NCBI GenBank assembly: GCA_964453435.1
Contig: CAYVQZ010000029.1
Coordinates: 1 to 61,951, forward strand
Source of the DNA: CAYVQZ01 sp964453435
GTDB lineage: Bacteria; Abyssobacteria; SURF-5
Length of the DNA: 61,951 nucleotides
Reading direction: 5' to 3'
Shown here: one piece after another, positions 54,130 to 61,951 of the stretch
Position numbering within the stretch: position 1 is the first letter of the stretch
How the letters are laid out: every line of letters begins with the position of its first letter
Notes under the pieces: model-generated
What the model was told of the DNA's origin: nothing
Databases searched by the model: none
The model's input: the letters and a program-made list of their open reading frames with translations, nothing else
Position numbers and translations under genes: made by a program

Positions 54130-55173
54130 ATGCAGATGATGATCCGGAATAACCGCGGAGCCGGCAGACCGCTGATTATCAGAATACTCGGCATAACGAT
54201 TCTGACCGCCGTCGTTGCCGGTTTGTGGTGGCGGTTTGGTCCCATGATGCAACGCAGCAAGGACTCGGGGACAATTGTCGCGACCGGCACAATCGAGGCG
54301 ACCGACGTGGATGTCTCGACCGAAATTGCCGGCAAGCTCGAGCGCCTGCTTGTTAATGAGGGAGACCGTGTCGAACAGGGCCAGGTCATCGCAAAGATAG
54401 AGGACAGCCAGTTGGAGGCGGAGGCGCGCCGCGCCGAAGCGGCCCTGGAAGCGGCGCGCAAGACAGTCGAAGACTTGGAGGCGGGCGCGCGCAAGGAGGA
54501 GCTCAAGCAGGCCCGAGCGCGAGTCGAACTGGCGAAGGCAAGACTGGACCTCGCGCAATCCGCCTGGAATCGGGTTAAAAAGCTGTATGAGGCGGGAGTG
54601 GTCTCGGAGGACCGGCGCGATGAAGCGCGCACGAACCTGGATGTGGCGGATAAGGAATACAGCGCCGCCGTCGAGAACCTCAACCTGCTGGAAGCGGGCT
54701 TCCGCCCCGACCAGATCGAGGCCGCGCGATGGCAGGCGAAACAGGCCGAAGCGACGCTGAGGCTTGCCACGGTGCGGCTCGAAAAAACGGATATCCGCTC
54801 CCCTATCCGCGGAACCGTCCTAGTGAAAGATTCCGAGCAGGGCGAGGTCGTCTCTCCCGGCGTTCCGATAGTCACCATAGCGGACCTCGACGACATGTGG
54901 GTGAAAATCTACATCAACGAAGCCGATCTTGGCAAGGTGAAATTGGGTCAGCCGGCAAAGGTGTGGGTCGACTCGTTTCCCGAAAGAGAATTTTCGGGGA
55001 AGGTGATTTATATCTCCGACCAGGCGGAGTTCACGCCGAAGAATATCCAGACACGCGAAGACAGGGTGAAGCTTGTTTTCGCGGTCAAGGTAGGCATCGA
55101 CAACGAGGGCGGCCTTCTCAAACCGGGCATGTATGCCGACATCGAACTCGAAACCCTTTCACCGGAAGAATGA
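54130..55173 (+). CDS. HlyD-family periplasmic adaptor
   Basis: 347 aa; GAGAGGA six nt before ATG. One N-terminal TM (about 16-33), biotinyl-lipoyl-like GTIEATDVDVSTEIAGKLE, a long coiled-coil hairpin rich in Ala/Glu/Arg (about 95-200), and a C-terminal barrel (IRSPIRGTVLVKDSEQGEVV). It joins the inner-membrane ABC pump to an outer-membrane duct (YbhG-like). Its stop overlaps the ATPase start as ATGA (55170). Confidence 0.93.
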   Translation: MQMMIRNNRGAGRPLIIRILGITILTAVVAGLWWRFGPMMQRSKDSGTIVATGTIEATDVDVSTEIAGKLERLLVNEGDRVEQGQVIAKIEDSQLEAEARRAEAALEAARKTVEDLEAGARKEELKQARARVELAKARLDLAQSAWNRVKKLYEAGVVSEDRRDEARTNLDVADKEYSAAVENLNLLEAGFRPDQIEAARWQAKQAEATLRLATVRLEKTDIRSPIRGTVLVKDSEQGEVVSPGVPIVTIADLDDMWVKIYINEADLGKVKLGQPAKVWVDSFPEREFSGKVIYISDQAEFTPKNIQTREDRVKLVFAVKVGIDNEGGLLKPGMYADIELETLSPEE

Positions 55174-56102
55174 CGAACGAGCTGGCGATTGAGACAAGGC
55201 ATCTGACGCGCAGGTTCGGAGACCTGGTGGCGGTTGACGACCTCAGCCTGAGCATCGCGCGCGGGGAAATTTTCGGGTTCCTCGGACCGAACGGAGCCGG
55301 AAAGAGCACGACCATTCGAATGCTCTGCGGGATACTGCGTCCGTCGGATGGAACCGGAACCGTCGGCGGCTATGACATTGTAAAGCAGCCCGAGCAGATA
55401 AAGCAGATAATCGGATACATGTCACAAAGTTTCGGCCTCTATAATGACCTCACGGTGGAGGAGAACCTGGCCTTCTATTCGCGCATCTATCTTCGCGACT
55501 GGAAACAGGCAAGACGAAAGAGCGAGGCGATTATCGACGCGATGGGACTCGGCGAATATCGCAACCAGTTGAGCGCGAAATTGTCGGGCGGATGGAAGCA
55601 GCGGCTGGCGCTCGCCTGCGCCGTCGTGCACGAGCCGCAAATCCTTTTCCTCGATGAGCCAACCGCAGGCATCGACCCCGTCTCGCGCCGGGTGCTCTGG
55701 GACATTCTTTACGACCTCTCCCAGAACAAGGGAATAACCCTGTTCGTTACGACGCATTATATGGAAGAGGCCGAGCGATGCAACAAAATCGGTTTCATAT
55801 GGAAGGGCCGTCTCGTCGCGAGCGATTCGCCCGACAACGTGAAAACCAAAGTGATGACCGACCGCATTCTCAACCTCGAGTGCTCGGACATCCAGAAAGC
55901 GTTCAAGATAATTTCGGAATCCGACAAGTTGCTCGACGTCAACATATACGGCAATGAGCTGCACATTGTCGTCGATGATATCGAGGAGGGGAAGAGGACG
56001 ATCCGAGAGTTGATGAACGAGGCGGGCATCGATGTCTCCACGCTGGAACCGATTGCGGCCTCCATCGAAGATGTGTTCGTCTCGCTCTCGCGGAAGAACT
56101 GA
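55170..56102 (+). CDS. ABC-2 exporter ATPase
   Basis: 310 aa from the overlapping ATG at 55170. Walker A GPNGAGKST near 39-47, signature LSGGWKQRLALA near 138, Walker B ILFLDEPTAGID near 160, H-loop TTHYMEEAERC. DrrA/CcmA/YbhF-type. The ~80-residue C-terminal part is typical of single-ATPase exporters. It drives the two ABC-2 permeases that follow. Confidence 0.95.
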   Translation: MTNELAIETRHLTRRFGDLVAVDDLSLSIARGEIFGFLGPNGAGKSTTIRMLCGILRPSDGTGTVGGYDIVKQPEQIKQIIGYMSQSFGLYNDLTVEENLAFYSRIYLRDWKQARRKSEAIIDAMGLGEYRNQLSAKLSGGWKQRLALACAVVHEPQILFLDEPTAGIDPVSRRVLWDILYDLSQNKGITLFVTTHYMEEAERCNKIGFIWKGRLVASDSPDNVKTKVMTDRILNLECSDIQKAFKIISESDKLLDVNIYGNELHIVVDDIEEGKRTIRELMNEAGIDVSTLEPIAASIEDVFVSLSRKN

Positions 56103-56201
56103 AAAAGGGGACGCTCATCGGGCGAAGCACCGGTAGCCCCTCGGGCTTAATTCGAATTTCAACATCCTGTTGCCTGGAAAACCCTTGAACACTTTTTTTG
56201 T

Positions 56202-56310
56202 TGTCATTCTGAGCCCTTCGAGTCTCTCAGGATAAACTCAAGCGAAGAATCTCGCAGTTCATGGCGCCAGACAAGGGAGATTCTTCGTCACTTCGTTCCT
56301 CAGAATGACA
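56202..56310. mobile_element. ~109-bp imperfect inverted repeat (MITE-like) inside the exporter operon
   Basis: TGTCATTCTGAG (56202-56213) and CTCAGAATGACA (56299-56310) are exact inverted ends. Inside, GAAGAATCTC and GAGATTCTTC also pair. Outer AACACTT/AAGTGTT pairs extend the symmetry further. This TGTCATTCTGAG/GAATCTC element is a known kind of dispersed non-autonomous repeat in many bacterial genomes. It sits in the 289-bp gap between the ATPase and the first permease. Confidence 0.75.
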
Positions 56311-56391
56311 CACTGGTGAAGTGTTGGAAAAACATGGTCGAAGAAAGGGGTTTGGGCGGCACGTTCTCAAACCCTGCGCCGGAGGAATGTC

Positions 56392-57522
56392 GTGCGTTTG
56401 ATGGCGCTGCTGCACAAGGAGATTCTCCAGGTTCTGCGCGACCCGGTCTCGCTTATGATCATGTTCGTGATGCCGGGATTCATGCTCATCCTGTTCGGCG
56501 TGGCGATCTCGCTGGATGTCGACAATATACGGCTCGCGGTTCGCGACCTGGATATGACCACGGACTCGCGCGAATTGACCCGCCGATTCACCGAAACCCG
56601 TTATTTCCAAATCGTCGCCCGACCGAACGATGACGATGAATTGACGCGATTGGTCGACAGCGGAGCGGCCGCAGTCGCGCTCACGATCCCGCCCTGCTTC
56701 GAAAAGAAGCTCGAATCCATTCAGCCGTCGCCGGTACGAATCGTGATAGACGGCTCGGACAATAACACGGCGGACATATCCCTGAGCTACATCAACCTCA
56801 TCATACAGGAGTATTCTACGGAACGTTTGCTCGAAGAGTTCAAACGCCGGGGAATTCCCGCCGAGGAGGTGCGGCTGCCGGTCGCCCTCGAGCCACGCGT
56901 CTGGTACAACCCGGAACTGGTGAGCGAAAACTTTTTTGTTCCGGGACTCATCGGGCTGGTCATGATGGCCAGCACGACGGTGTTGACCGCGACATCGATT
57001 GTCCGCGAGAAAGAGAAGGGCACCATCGAGATGCTCATGGTCGCGCCCATCTCGCGCGTGCAGTTGGTGCTCGGAAAGATTTTTCCCTACTTCGTGATTG
57101 CTCTCGTCAACGTGTTCATACTCGCAATTGTTTCGCAGGTCCTCTTCGGTGTCCCGTTCAGGGGAAGCCTCATGCTCTTTTTCGCGCTCTCCTCCCTTTT
57201 CCTGCTGACCGCGCTCGGGTTCGGCATCTTCATCTCGACGCTCGCCGCGAGCCAGCAGGTGGCGTGGACGATTTGCATGCTCTCGACCGTGCTTCCCTCG
57301 TTTATCCTCTCAGGTTTCATTTTTCCCATCGAAAGCATGCCCTGGGGCATCCGGCTGTTCACCTACCTGGTGCCGGTGCGCTACTACATTGTGATTCTGC
57401 GGGGAATAATCCTGAAGGGTGTCGGAATGGAATCGATGATGCCCGAGGTCGCTGCCCTGGCCCTTTTCGCCGCGGTGACGCTGGCCGTCTCATCGCGAAG
57501 AGTGGCGCGGAGGCTCACGTGA
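56392..57522 (+). CDS. ABC-2 type permease, first of two
   Basis: 376 aa, GTG start with GGAGGA upstream. N-terminal TM (LMIMFVMPGFMLILFGVAI), a ~140-residue extracytoplasmic domain, then five C-terminal TMs with VREKEKGTIEMLMVAPISR and GFIFPIESMPWGIRLFTYLV, the ABC-2 signature. YbhS-like. A MITE-like repeat lies just upstream. The stop overlaps the next start as GTGA at 57519. Confidence 0.93.
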   Translation: MRLMALLHKEILQVLRDPVSLMIMFVMPGFMLILFGVAISLDVDNIRLAVRDLDMTTDSRELTRRFTETRYFQIVARPNDDDELTRLVDSGAAAVALTIPPCFEKKLESIQPSPVRIVIDGSDNNTADISLSYINLIIQEYSTERLLEEFKRRGIPAEEVRLPVALEPRVWYNPELVSENFFVPGLIGLVMMASTTVLTATSIVREKEKGTIEMLMVAPISRVQLVLGKIFPYFVIALVNVFILAIVSQVLFGVPFRGSLMLFFALSSLFLLTALGFGIFISTLAASQQVAWTICMLSTVLPSFILSGFIFPIESMPWGIRLFTYLVPVRYYIVILRGIILKGVGMESMMPEVAALALFAAVTLAVSSRRVARRLT

Positions 57523-58682
57523 AGTTCTTCAAGGAACTGTTGAACATCACCATCAAGGAGACGCTCCAGATTCGGCGCGACAAGCGCATGTTTCCTCTCA
57601 TAATGATCGCGCCGATTCTCCAATTGCTTCTGTACGGGTATGCGGCCACCTTCGACATCAAGAACATACCGACGGTCGTGTACGATGCCGACAACTCCCA
57701 CGAATCGCGCGACTATCTGCGCCGATACTTCAATTCACGGTATTTCACCCGGGCGGTGACCGCCGAAGGGTACGAAGATGTCAGGGCCGCGCTCGACGCC
57801 GGCAGGGCGAAGGCGGCGATTGTCGTCCCTCCCGATTTCTCACGCATGATATGGAGCAACAGCGGCGCGACCGTGCAAATGTTCATCGACGGCACGAACT
57901 CGAACGAAGCGACGCTGGCCGCAAATTATGCCGCGCGGATATCGCAGAGATTCGCAATGGAAAAGATGGTGGCGCAGGTCAGGATACTCGGGAACCTCGA
58001 AGTCCTGAGGGCGGCCCGGCGCGCGGCGGAAGGGACGATGCTCGTGGATGACCGGCTACGGGTGTGGTACAACCCGAGTCTCGAAAGCAGAAACTTCATG
58101 GTGCCCGGTGTCATTGCGCTTATCCTCCTCGTGATGACCTCGATCATGACGGCGATGAGCCTTGTGCGCGAAAAAGAGCTCGGCACCATGGAGCAGTTGA
58201 TTGTCACCCCGCTGAATCCGACCGCGCTGATGCTTGGAAAACTCATCCCGTTCATCGGCATCGGCATGATAGATGTCACCGTCGTTTTACTGGCGGCCGT
58301 GCACTGGTTCGGGATACCTGTCCGCGGCAGTGTGCCTCTGCTGTTCGCGCTCTCCGGCCTGTTCCTCTTCTCGACGCTCGGGTTCGGGCTGCTGGTTTCC
58401 ACCTTCTGCAGAACGCAACAACAGGCGATGATCACGGCCTTTTTCGGAATCATGCCGATGATACTGCTTTCCGGTTTCATCTTTCCGATTGCGAACATGC
58501 CCGTTGCCATACAATACTCGACGTACCTGATGCCCGTCCGCTACTTCCTGGTCATCATCCGTGGCATTTTCTTGAAGGGCATCGGGCTCGACATGCTCGC
58601 GAGCCAGGTCTACCCGCTCGCGGCGCTCGGCGCGGCGATGGTTCTCCTCTGCCTGCTCCGCTTCCGTAAACGAATCGATTGA
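57519..58682 (+). CDS. ABC-2 type permease, second of two
   Basis: 387 aa from GTG at 57519 (GGAGG five nt upstream; the frame runs back to 57264 but is a shadow of the previous gene). Same layout: N-terminal TM (MFPLIMIAPILQLLLYGYA), extracytoplasmic domain, then VREKELGTMEQLIVTPLNP and GFIFPIANMPVAIQYSTYL. YbhR-like, a paralogue of the gene before. The pair forms the channel. Substrate unknown, most likely drugs or lipids. Confidence 0.93.
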   Translation: MKFFKELLNITIKETLQIRRDKRMFPLIMIAPILQLLLYGYAATFDIKNIPTVVYDADNSHESRDYLRRYFNSRYFTRAVTAEGYEDVRAALDAGRAKAAIVVPPDFSRMIWSNSGATVQMFIDGTNSNEATLAANYAARISQRFAMEKMVAQVRILGNLEVLRAARRAAEGTMLVDDRLRVWYNPSLESRNFMVPGVIALILLVMTSIMTAMSLVREKELGTMEQLIVTPLNPTALMLGKLIPFIGIGMIDVTVVLLAAVHWFGIPVRGSVPLLFALSGLFLFSTLGFGLLVSTFCRTQQQAMITAFFGIMPMILLSGFIFPIANMPVAIQYSTYLMPVRYFLVIIRGIFLKGIGLDMLASQVYPLAALGAAMVLLCLLRFRKRID

Positions 58683-58689
58683 CACAACA

Positions 58690-59000
58690 GAGAAGACGAA
58701 GGCGGCAGAAAATTGGGAACCGCGGATGGATGCCGATTCACACGGATTGAGGACAGAGACAGTGGAAACATGGGAACCGCGGATCCTTCGACGGTGCTCA
58801 GGACAGGTTCACGCTGATGAACGCGGATTAGAGACTCTCTGAACGCTGAAAAACCGGGGATTTTATTGAACCGCTCAGCAGAAGCCCCTCATGTGAACTT
58901 GAAACTTGAAACCCGGAATGTGAAACCTTGGGCGCGAAGCGCCGAGCAACCACGGGGAGCGCGGGGCGACACGGGGAAAACCTATCCCGCGCCAAGGGTC
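58690..59000. repeat. Degenerate dispersed repeat tract
   Basis: 394-bp gap without a gene. Phrases such as GCCGATTCACACGGATTGA, GCTCAGGACAGGTTCACG (18 nt identical to 5067 region) and CACGGGGAGCGCGGGGCGAC relate it to the tract at 4.93-5.53 kb, the last in inverted form. Confidence 0.6.
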
Positions 59001-59076
59001 GTATTCCTGCTGTGCGGATGGCCCCTGACAAATGTGTAGACGCGACTCCTTTGCTTCCCTCTCTAACCGGCGATCA

Positions 59077-59688
59077 CTAAGTGGGAGGTAGGATGATCTT
59101 CTTCAGGAAGGGCACTCTCGCATAGAAGGCTCTGGATGTGCTGCCGTGGCCCGGCCCCTTTGTCCTGGGCTGAACGAATACTCCCATGCTTCCAGTCAAC
59201 TCCCGGACCGCGCGATTGTTGATTGTGTCTCTCACCAAGTCGTAATCCGCCTTCACTTGGGCATATATGGTGGGGTCTGTCATATCGAATTCAGTCACGG
59301 CATGGAGGATTGACCTCTCCTCCTTTTGGCTCTCCCATATGCGCGCAACGATAAGTATCTTGTTCATCTTGACAAAGAGGTGGCTGTCCTCGAATCTGGT
59401 TTGAGCAACATTGACTGGATCAATCATTGTTATTGCCATGGTCTCTTTGACTGTAAGCGTCCCGTTGCGCAGGCGCTTCAACGAGGCGGTCTTAAGTTCC
59501 CAAGAACCATAATTTGGAGCTTGGGCCGAGTTCAATGGCAGCCCGAGAAATCTTTCGATCACGTGTCCCGCCCACCCCTTGTTCTTCCTGTCATTCCGAA
59601 AGACAGTAACCCCATACTGGTCAGCCATCTCACGCAAATCCTCGCCCACAATCTTGAGGATCTTTTGTTTCGCCTCGTTTCTTTCCAT
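59077..59688 (-). CDS. Type II restriction endonuclease, MvaI/BcnI family
   Basis: 203 aa from ATG at 59688 (AGGGGA upstream; the open frame to 59859 crosses the promoter region and is not preferred). NKGWAGHVIERFLGLPLNS and YGSWELKTASLKRL are MvaI/BcnI/MutH-type motifs; in the latter Glu and Lys near 64-66 are catalytic. C-terminal TKGPGHGSTSRAFYAR follows. Known relatives cut CCWGG or CCSGG. Divergent from a DPPY-type methyltransferase. Recognition site not deducible. Confidence 0.85.
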   Translation of the reverse strand: MERNEAKQKILKIVGEDLREMADQYGVTVFRNDRKNKGWAGHVIERFLGLPLNSAQAPNYGSWELKTASLKRLRNGTLTVKETMAITMIDPVNVAQTRFEDSHLFVKMNKILIVARIWESQKEERSILHAVTEFDMTDPTIYAQVKADYDLVRDTINNRAVRELTGSMGVFVQPRTKGPGHGSTSRAFYARVPFLKKIILPPT

Positions 59689-59801
59689 CCGAAATATTAT
59701 CCCCTTGCAACTTTCTTGAGTGCTCTCCCGTAAAGGCGGTTGCTGGGAACGAATGTTGCTCCGAATGCGCATTCTATCAGATAAGAACGGAGAAGACAAT
59801 T

Positions 59802-59817
59802 GCGCTTGACAAAGCGC
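59802..59817 (+). promoter_or_regulatory. Palindrome over a -35 box before the methyltransferase gene
   Basis: GCGCTT-GACA-AAGCGC, perfect 6-bp arms, contains TTGACA (59806-59811). A weak TAAGTT -10 follows after 17 bp. It lies in the 188-bp intergenic region between divergent nuclease and methylase genes, so a dimeric regulator or the methylase itself could act here. Confidence 0.4.
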
Positions 59818-59876
59818 CCCTGTTGTAATAAGTTGAAACGAGAATGATATCTGCTCCAACTTAACGAGAGAATAGC

Positions 59877-60752
59877 ATGGTCAAGAGGATATATAACAAC
59901 TATTCTGTTCGAAGAGAAGATGTCTTCTTTTCGATGGAAGGGCCTGAACAATACAAGATTCAGACCTTATCGCCCTACTATTTCGACCCTGAGCATTCGG
60001 TGAAGCTCTATTTGGGCGATACCATCGAAATATTGCACAAAATTCCAGACAATTGCATAGACTTAATCTTTGCAGACCCTCCGTATTTCTTGTCGAACGA
60101 TGGCATTACTTGTCACGCCGGTAAGATGGTGTCGGTGAACAAAGGTGAATGGGACAAGTCTTTAGGGACTCTTGAGAATCATAAGTTCTTAATGACTTGG
60201 CTCAGGGAATGCCAAAGAATATTGAAGCCGAACGGTACAATTTGGATTTCAGGGACAGCCCATATCATCTACTCCGCCGGCTTCGCGTTGCAGAAACTCC
60301 AATTCAAATTATTAAATGACATCATTTGGTACAAGAAGAACGCTCCCCCGAACCTCAGTTGCCGCTATTTCACTCATTCCACAGAAATTGTCCTGTGGGC
60401 TGCAAAAAACAGCAAGAGCAAGCACTATTTCGATTACGGCTTGATGAGGCAGTTGAATGGCGGAAAGCAAATGCGCAATGTGTGGGAGATCTCGGCCCCC
60501 GGAAAGGATGAAAAGAAGTTTGGCAAACATCCGACTCAAAAACCAGTCGAGTTATTAGAGAGAATTATCCTGGCCTCGTCACCGCCAAAAGCGCTGGTCT
60601 TGGACCCCTTTTGTGGCAGCAGTTCAACGGGTGTCGCGGCTGTCAGATTAGGCAGAAGGTACGTGGGCATTGACAACAACGAGGATTTCTTGAAACTGTC
60701 GATCAAGAGAATAGAGGATGAGATGAGAAATCCTGCGATATTTAGCAAGTGA
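59877..60752 (+). CDS. DNA methyltransferase, beta class, DPPY type
   Basis: 291 aa. Motif IV DPPYFLSNDG near 67-76 comes before motif I DPFCGSSSTGVAAVRLG near 243-259: beta-class order. The DPPYFLSND phrase resembles adenine methyltransferases such as DpnA (GATC) or HinfI-type, not the SPPY cytosine-N4 enzymes usually paired with MvaI-like nucleases. It should protect host DNA from the divergent nuclease, but the match of sites is unproven. An ATG at 59934 is an alternative start. Confidence 0.88.
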   Translation: MVKRIYNNYSVRREDVFFSMEGPEQYKIQTLSPYYFDPEHSVKLYLGDTIEILHKIPDNCIDLIFADPPYFLSNDGITCHAGKMVSVNKGEWDKSLGTLENHKFLMTWLRECQRILKPNGTIWISGTAHIIYSAGFALQKLQFKLLNDIIWYKKNAPPNLSCRYFTHSTEIVLWAAKNSKSKHYFDYGLMRQLNGGKQMRNVWEISAPGKDEKKFGKHPTQKPVELLERIILASSPPKALVLDPFCGSSSTGVAAVRLGRRYVGIDNNEDFLKLSIKRIEDEMRNPAIFSK

Positions 60753-60762
60753 GAAATTGACC

Positions 60763-61317
60763 ATGTTGCCGGGTAAGGGTAGGAAGCGAAACATATATAA
60801 GCATGAAATCGAACTTAAAAGACTGACAATCAAGAATGCTCCTCGTGAGGAATTCAGGGTCCTATTGGAAAGGGTCAAATACAGGGGATATGAAGTCGAG
60901 AGTTTGAGGGACGGCAGAAAAATAGTGGTCACGAAGCCGGGTGGCAAATTTGTCTATGGAAAGGTCAGACGCGAGGACTTCATGGTATGGGTTTATGACC
61001 CGGCCGATTTGACTCTATGGCTGATTTCTCACAAAGACATAAAGAATGATCTTGATGAAAAGGGCAATGTGAATCCCGCAGAAACCACAAAGATAATAGA
61101 TGCTCTTGAGAGGGTCTTTAACGGAGAAGAACCGGACGATGTCTTGGAGACTTCGCAATTGACAAACCCGGCGGGAGAACTTCCAGAAGTCTTGCTCAAG
61201 ACTTATAAGTGGATATGGGGGCAGGAAGACTGCAATTATCCTGAGGGCGAAGGACGCGAAATGTCGATGAGGGATATCCGGAAACTGAGAGAGCATTTGA
61301 GGAGTCGACATGGGTAA
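60763..61317 (+). CDS. Unknown protein in the restriction-modification island
   Basis: 184 aa from ATG at 60763 (in-frame TTG at 60757). N-terminal basic segment, then beta-rich KPGGKFVYGKVRREDFMVWVYD and LWLISHKDIKNDLDEKG, and a C-terminal helical part. No catalytic motif or family I recognise. It starts 10 bp after the methylase and overlaps the ParB-like gene by 8 bp, so all three are one operon. Confidence 0.65.
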   Translation: MLPGKGRKRNIYKHEIELKRLTIKNAPREEFRVLLERVKYRGYEVESLRDGRKIVVTKPGGKFVYGKVRREDFMVWVYDPADLTLWLISHKDIKNDLDEKGNVNPAETTKIIDALERVFNGEEPDDVLETSQLTNPAGELPEVLLKTYKWIWGQEDCNYPEGEGREMSMRDIRKLREHLRSRHG

Positions 61318-61651
61318 GAAGAAGACATATGTGGCATCACCCAGATTCTGGAAGGAGATGTTCTCACGTCACAATCTTGAGGAAACGTGGACCCCGGTTG
61401 ATAGGGTTCCTCTGGAAAAGATAAGAGTGGACAAGAGTATCCTCGAGAATCCAAACGAGGTCGATGACGCCGAGGTGCTGCGAATGCTCCTCAATTTTGA
61501 CCCAGAGTGTTGGCTGCCGATAACCGTCAATGAGGATTACTACTTGCTTGACGGACAGCATAGATTGAAGGTTGCGAGGCAACTCTGCCTGAAATATATC
61601 GATGTCATTGTCGAGCGCAGGAGACCGGTGGGCTCTGTAAAGACTGACTGA
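61310..61651 (+). CDS. ParB-like (Spo0J N-terminal/sulfiredoxin fold) protein
   Basis: 113 aa. A single ParB-N-like domain with DGQHRLKVARQL near 81-92, which resembles the DGxHRxxAxxxL motif of CTPases and sulfiredoxins. It lacks the DNA-binding and dimer parts of true ParB. In mobile islands such short proteins can be nucleases or kinases. Role unknown; same operon as the methylase. Confidence 0.75.
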   Translation: MGKKKTYVASPRFWKEMFSRHNLEETWTPVDRVPLEKIRVDKSILENPNEVDDAEVLRMLLNFDPECWLPITVNEDYYLLDGQHRLKVARQLCLKYIDVIVERRRPVGSVKTD

Positions 61652-61704
61652 GTTTCCAAAGATACGATATCCCCCTTCTTTCCGGTCATCGTTCCTTTGT
61701 TCTT

Positions 61705-61890
61705 CCTTTGCAGTTCTCCGTGGCGCTCCCAGCTTGTTCGCCTCCACCATCGCTTGATGTTGCAGGCGGCGGCGCTCATGTGGCCTTGGAGTTGGGCCCT
61801 GGTGACGCCTAGATACCGGCAGCGCCTCAACCCGTAACCGCGACAGAGTTCGCTAATTGCGAAGGAAATTCGTGTGTTTACTTGACAGGG
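61705..61890 (-). pseudogene. C-terminal fragment of an IS1182-like transposase
   Basis: On the minus strand GYGLRRCRYLGVTRAQLQG, then MSAAACNIKRWW, match the conserved C-terminus of IS1182-family transposases as I remember them. No N-terminal part with catalytic residues is present within the last 60 bp. A remnant near the island edge, suggesting past transposition. Confidence is moderate. Confidence 0.5.
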
Positions 61891-61951
61891 GTGCCTTTAA
61901 TTATACTAGGTTAAGTTAAGAGCTATCAAGCCGCGGAAATTTCGTGCGGCA

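Noticed and set aside
54729..55169. Upstream extension of the exporter ATPase frame
   Set aside because: It overlaps hlyD in another frame; the ATGA-overlapping start at 55170 is standard.
61876..61912. Promoter TTGACA...TATACT near the right edge
   Set aside because: The spacer between the boxes is only 14 bp, too short for a sigma70 promoter.

Overview
The window looks like chromosomal DNA from an uncultured Gram-negative bacterium of moderately high GC. Evidence is two TolC-type outer-membrane proteins, an outer-membrane porin, lipoprotein signals, a leuD-leuB-asd-truA gene order, CarD, c-di-GMP enzymes and DUF4416/DUF1786 proteins. That mix is familiar from Desulfobacterota-, Nitrospirota- or Acidobacteriota-like lineages and neighbouring candidate phyla, but I cannot fix the phylum from sequence alone.

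Left end (1-4.9 kb, minus strand): a defence-like cluster with a PLD-SNF2 helicase, a DUF3800 protein and a short protein carrying the N-terminus of Eco57I-type methylases. An unassigned plus-strand small RNA candidate lies inside it. Next come tRNA-Leu(CAA), a receiver-GAF-GGDEF diguanylate cyclase, a CheY-like receiver, and a peptide/nickel-type ABC transporter in which the binding protein is fused to the first permease.

12.8-21.5 kb (minus strand): a housekeeping block of rluD, a GspF-like gene, leuD, leuB, asd, truA and a class-I glutamine amidotransferase. A lower-GC two-gene cassette (ABC-type ATPase plus DUF4276/TOPRIM-like protein) sits between asd and truA. From 22 to 29.5 kb are CarD, a YyaL-type thioredoxin-domain protein, a TrmO-family protein, two small zinc-ribbon proteins, a deacetylase-fold protein and an HD-GYP response regulator.

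29.7-40.2 kb: a plus-strand run of a TPP enzyme, M48 protease, lipoprotein, rhomboid protease, QueG-like Fe-S protein, DUF4416 protein, two secreted hypotheticals, metallo-beta-lactamase protein, TIGR04076 protein and bifunctional nuclease. A DUF1786 protein and a triple zinc-knuckle protein with a histone-like tail follow on the minus strand. 40.3-53.7 kb holds tandem tolC paralogues, a phasin-like gene and a complete phosphate-uptake locus (porin-pstS-pstC-pstA-pstB-phoU) with a Pho-box-like repeat and an attenuator-like hairpin after pstS. 54-58.7 kb is a four-gene HlyD/ABC-2 exporter operon. The right end is a restriction-modification-like island: MvaI/BcnI-type nuclease, DPPY methyltransferase, an unknown protein, a ParB-like protein and a transposase remnant.

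The most striking non-coding feature is a dispersed repeat family built on GGGACAGTCCC and GATTCCGTAATTGGGTACAG. It fills at least nine intergenic regions, three of which also carry a near-perfect 35-47 bp palindrome. No transposase able to explain it is visible in the window.
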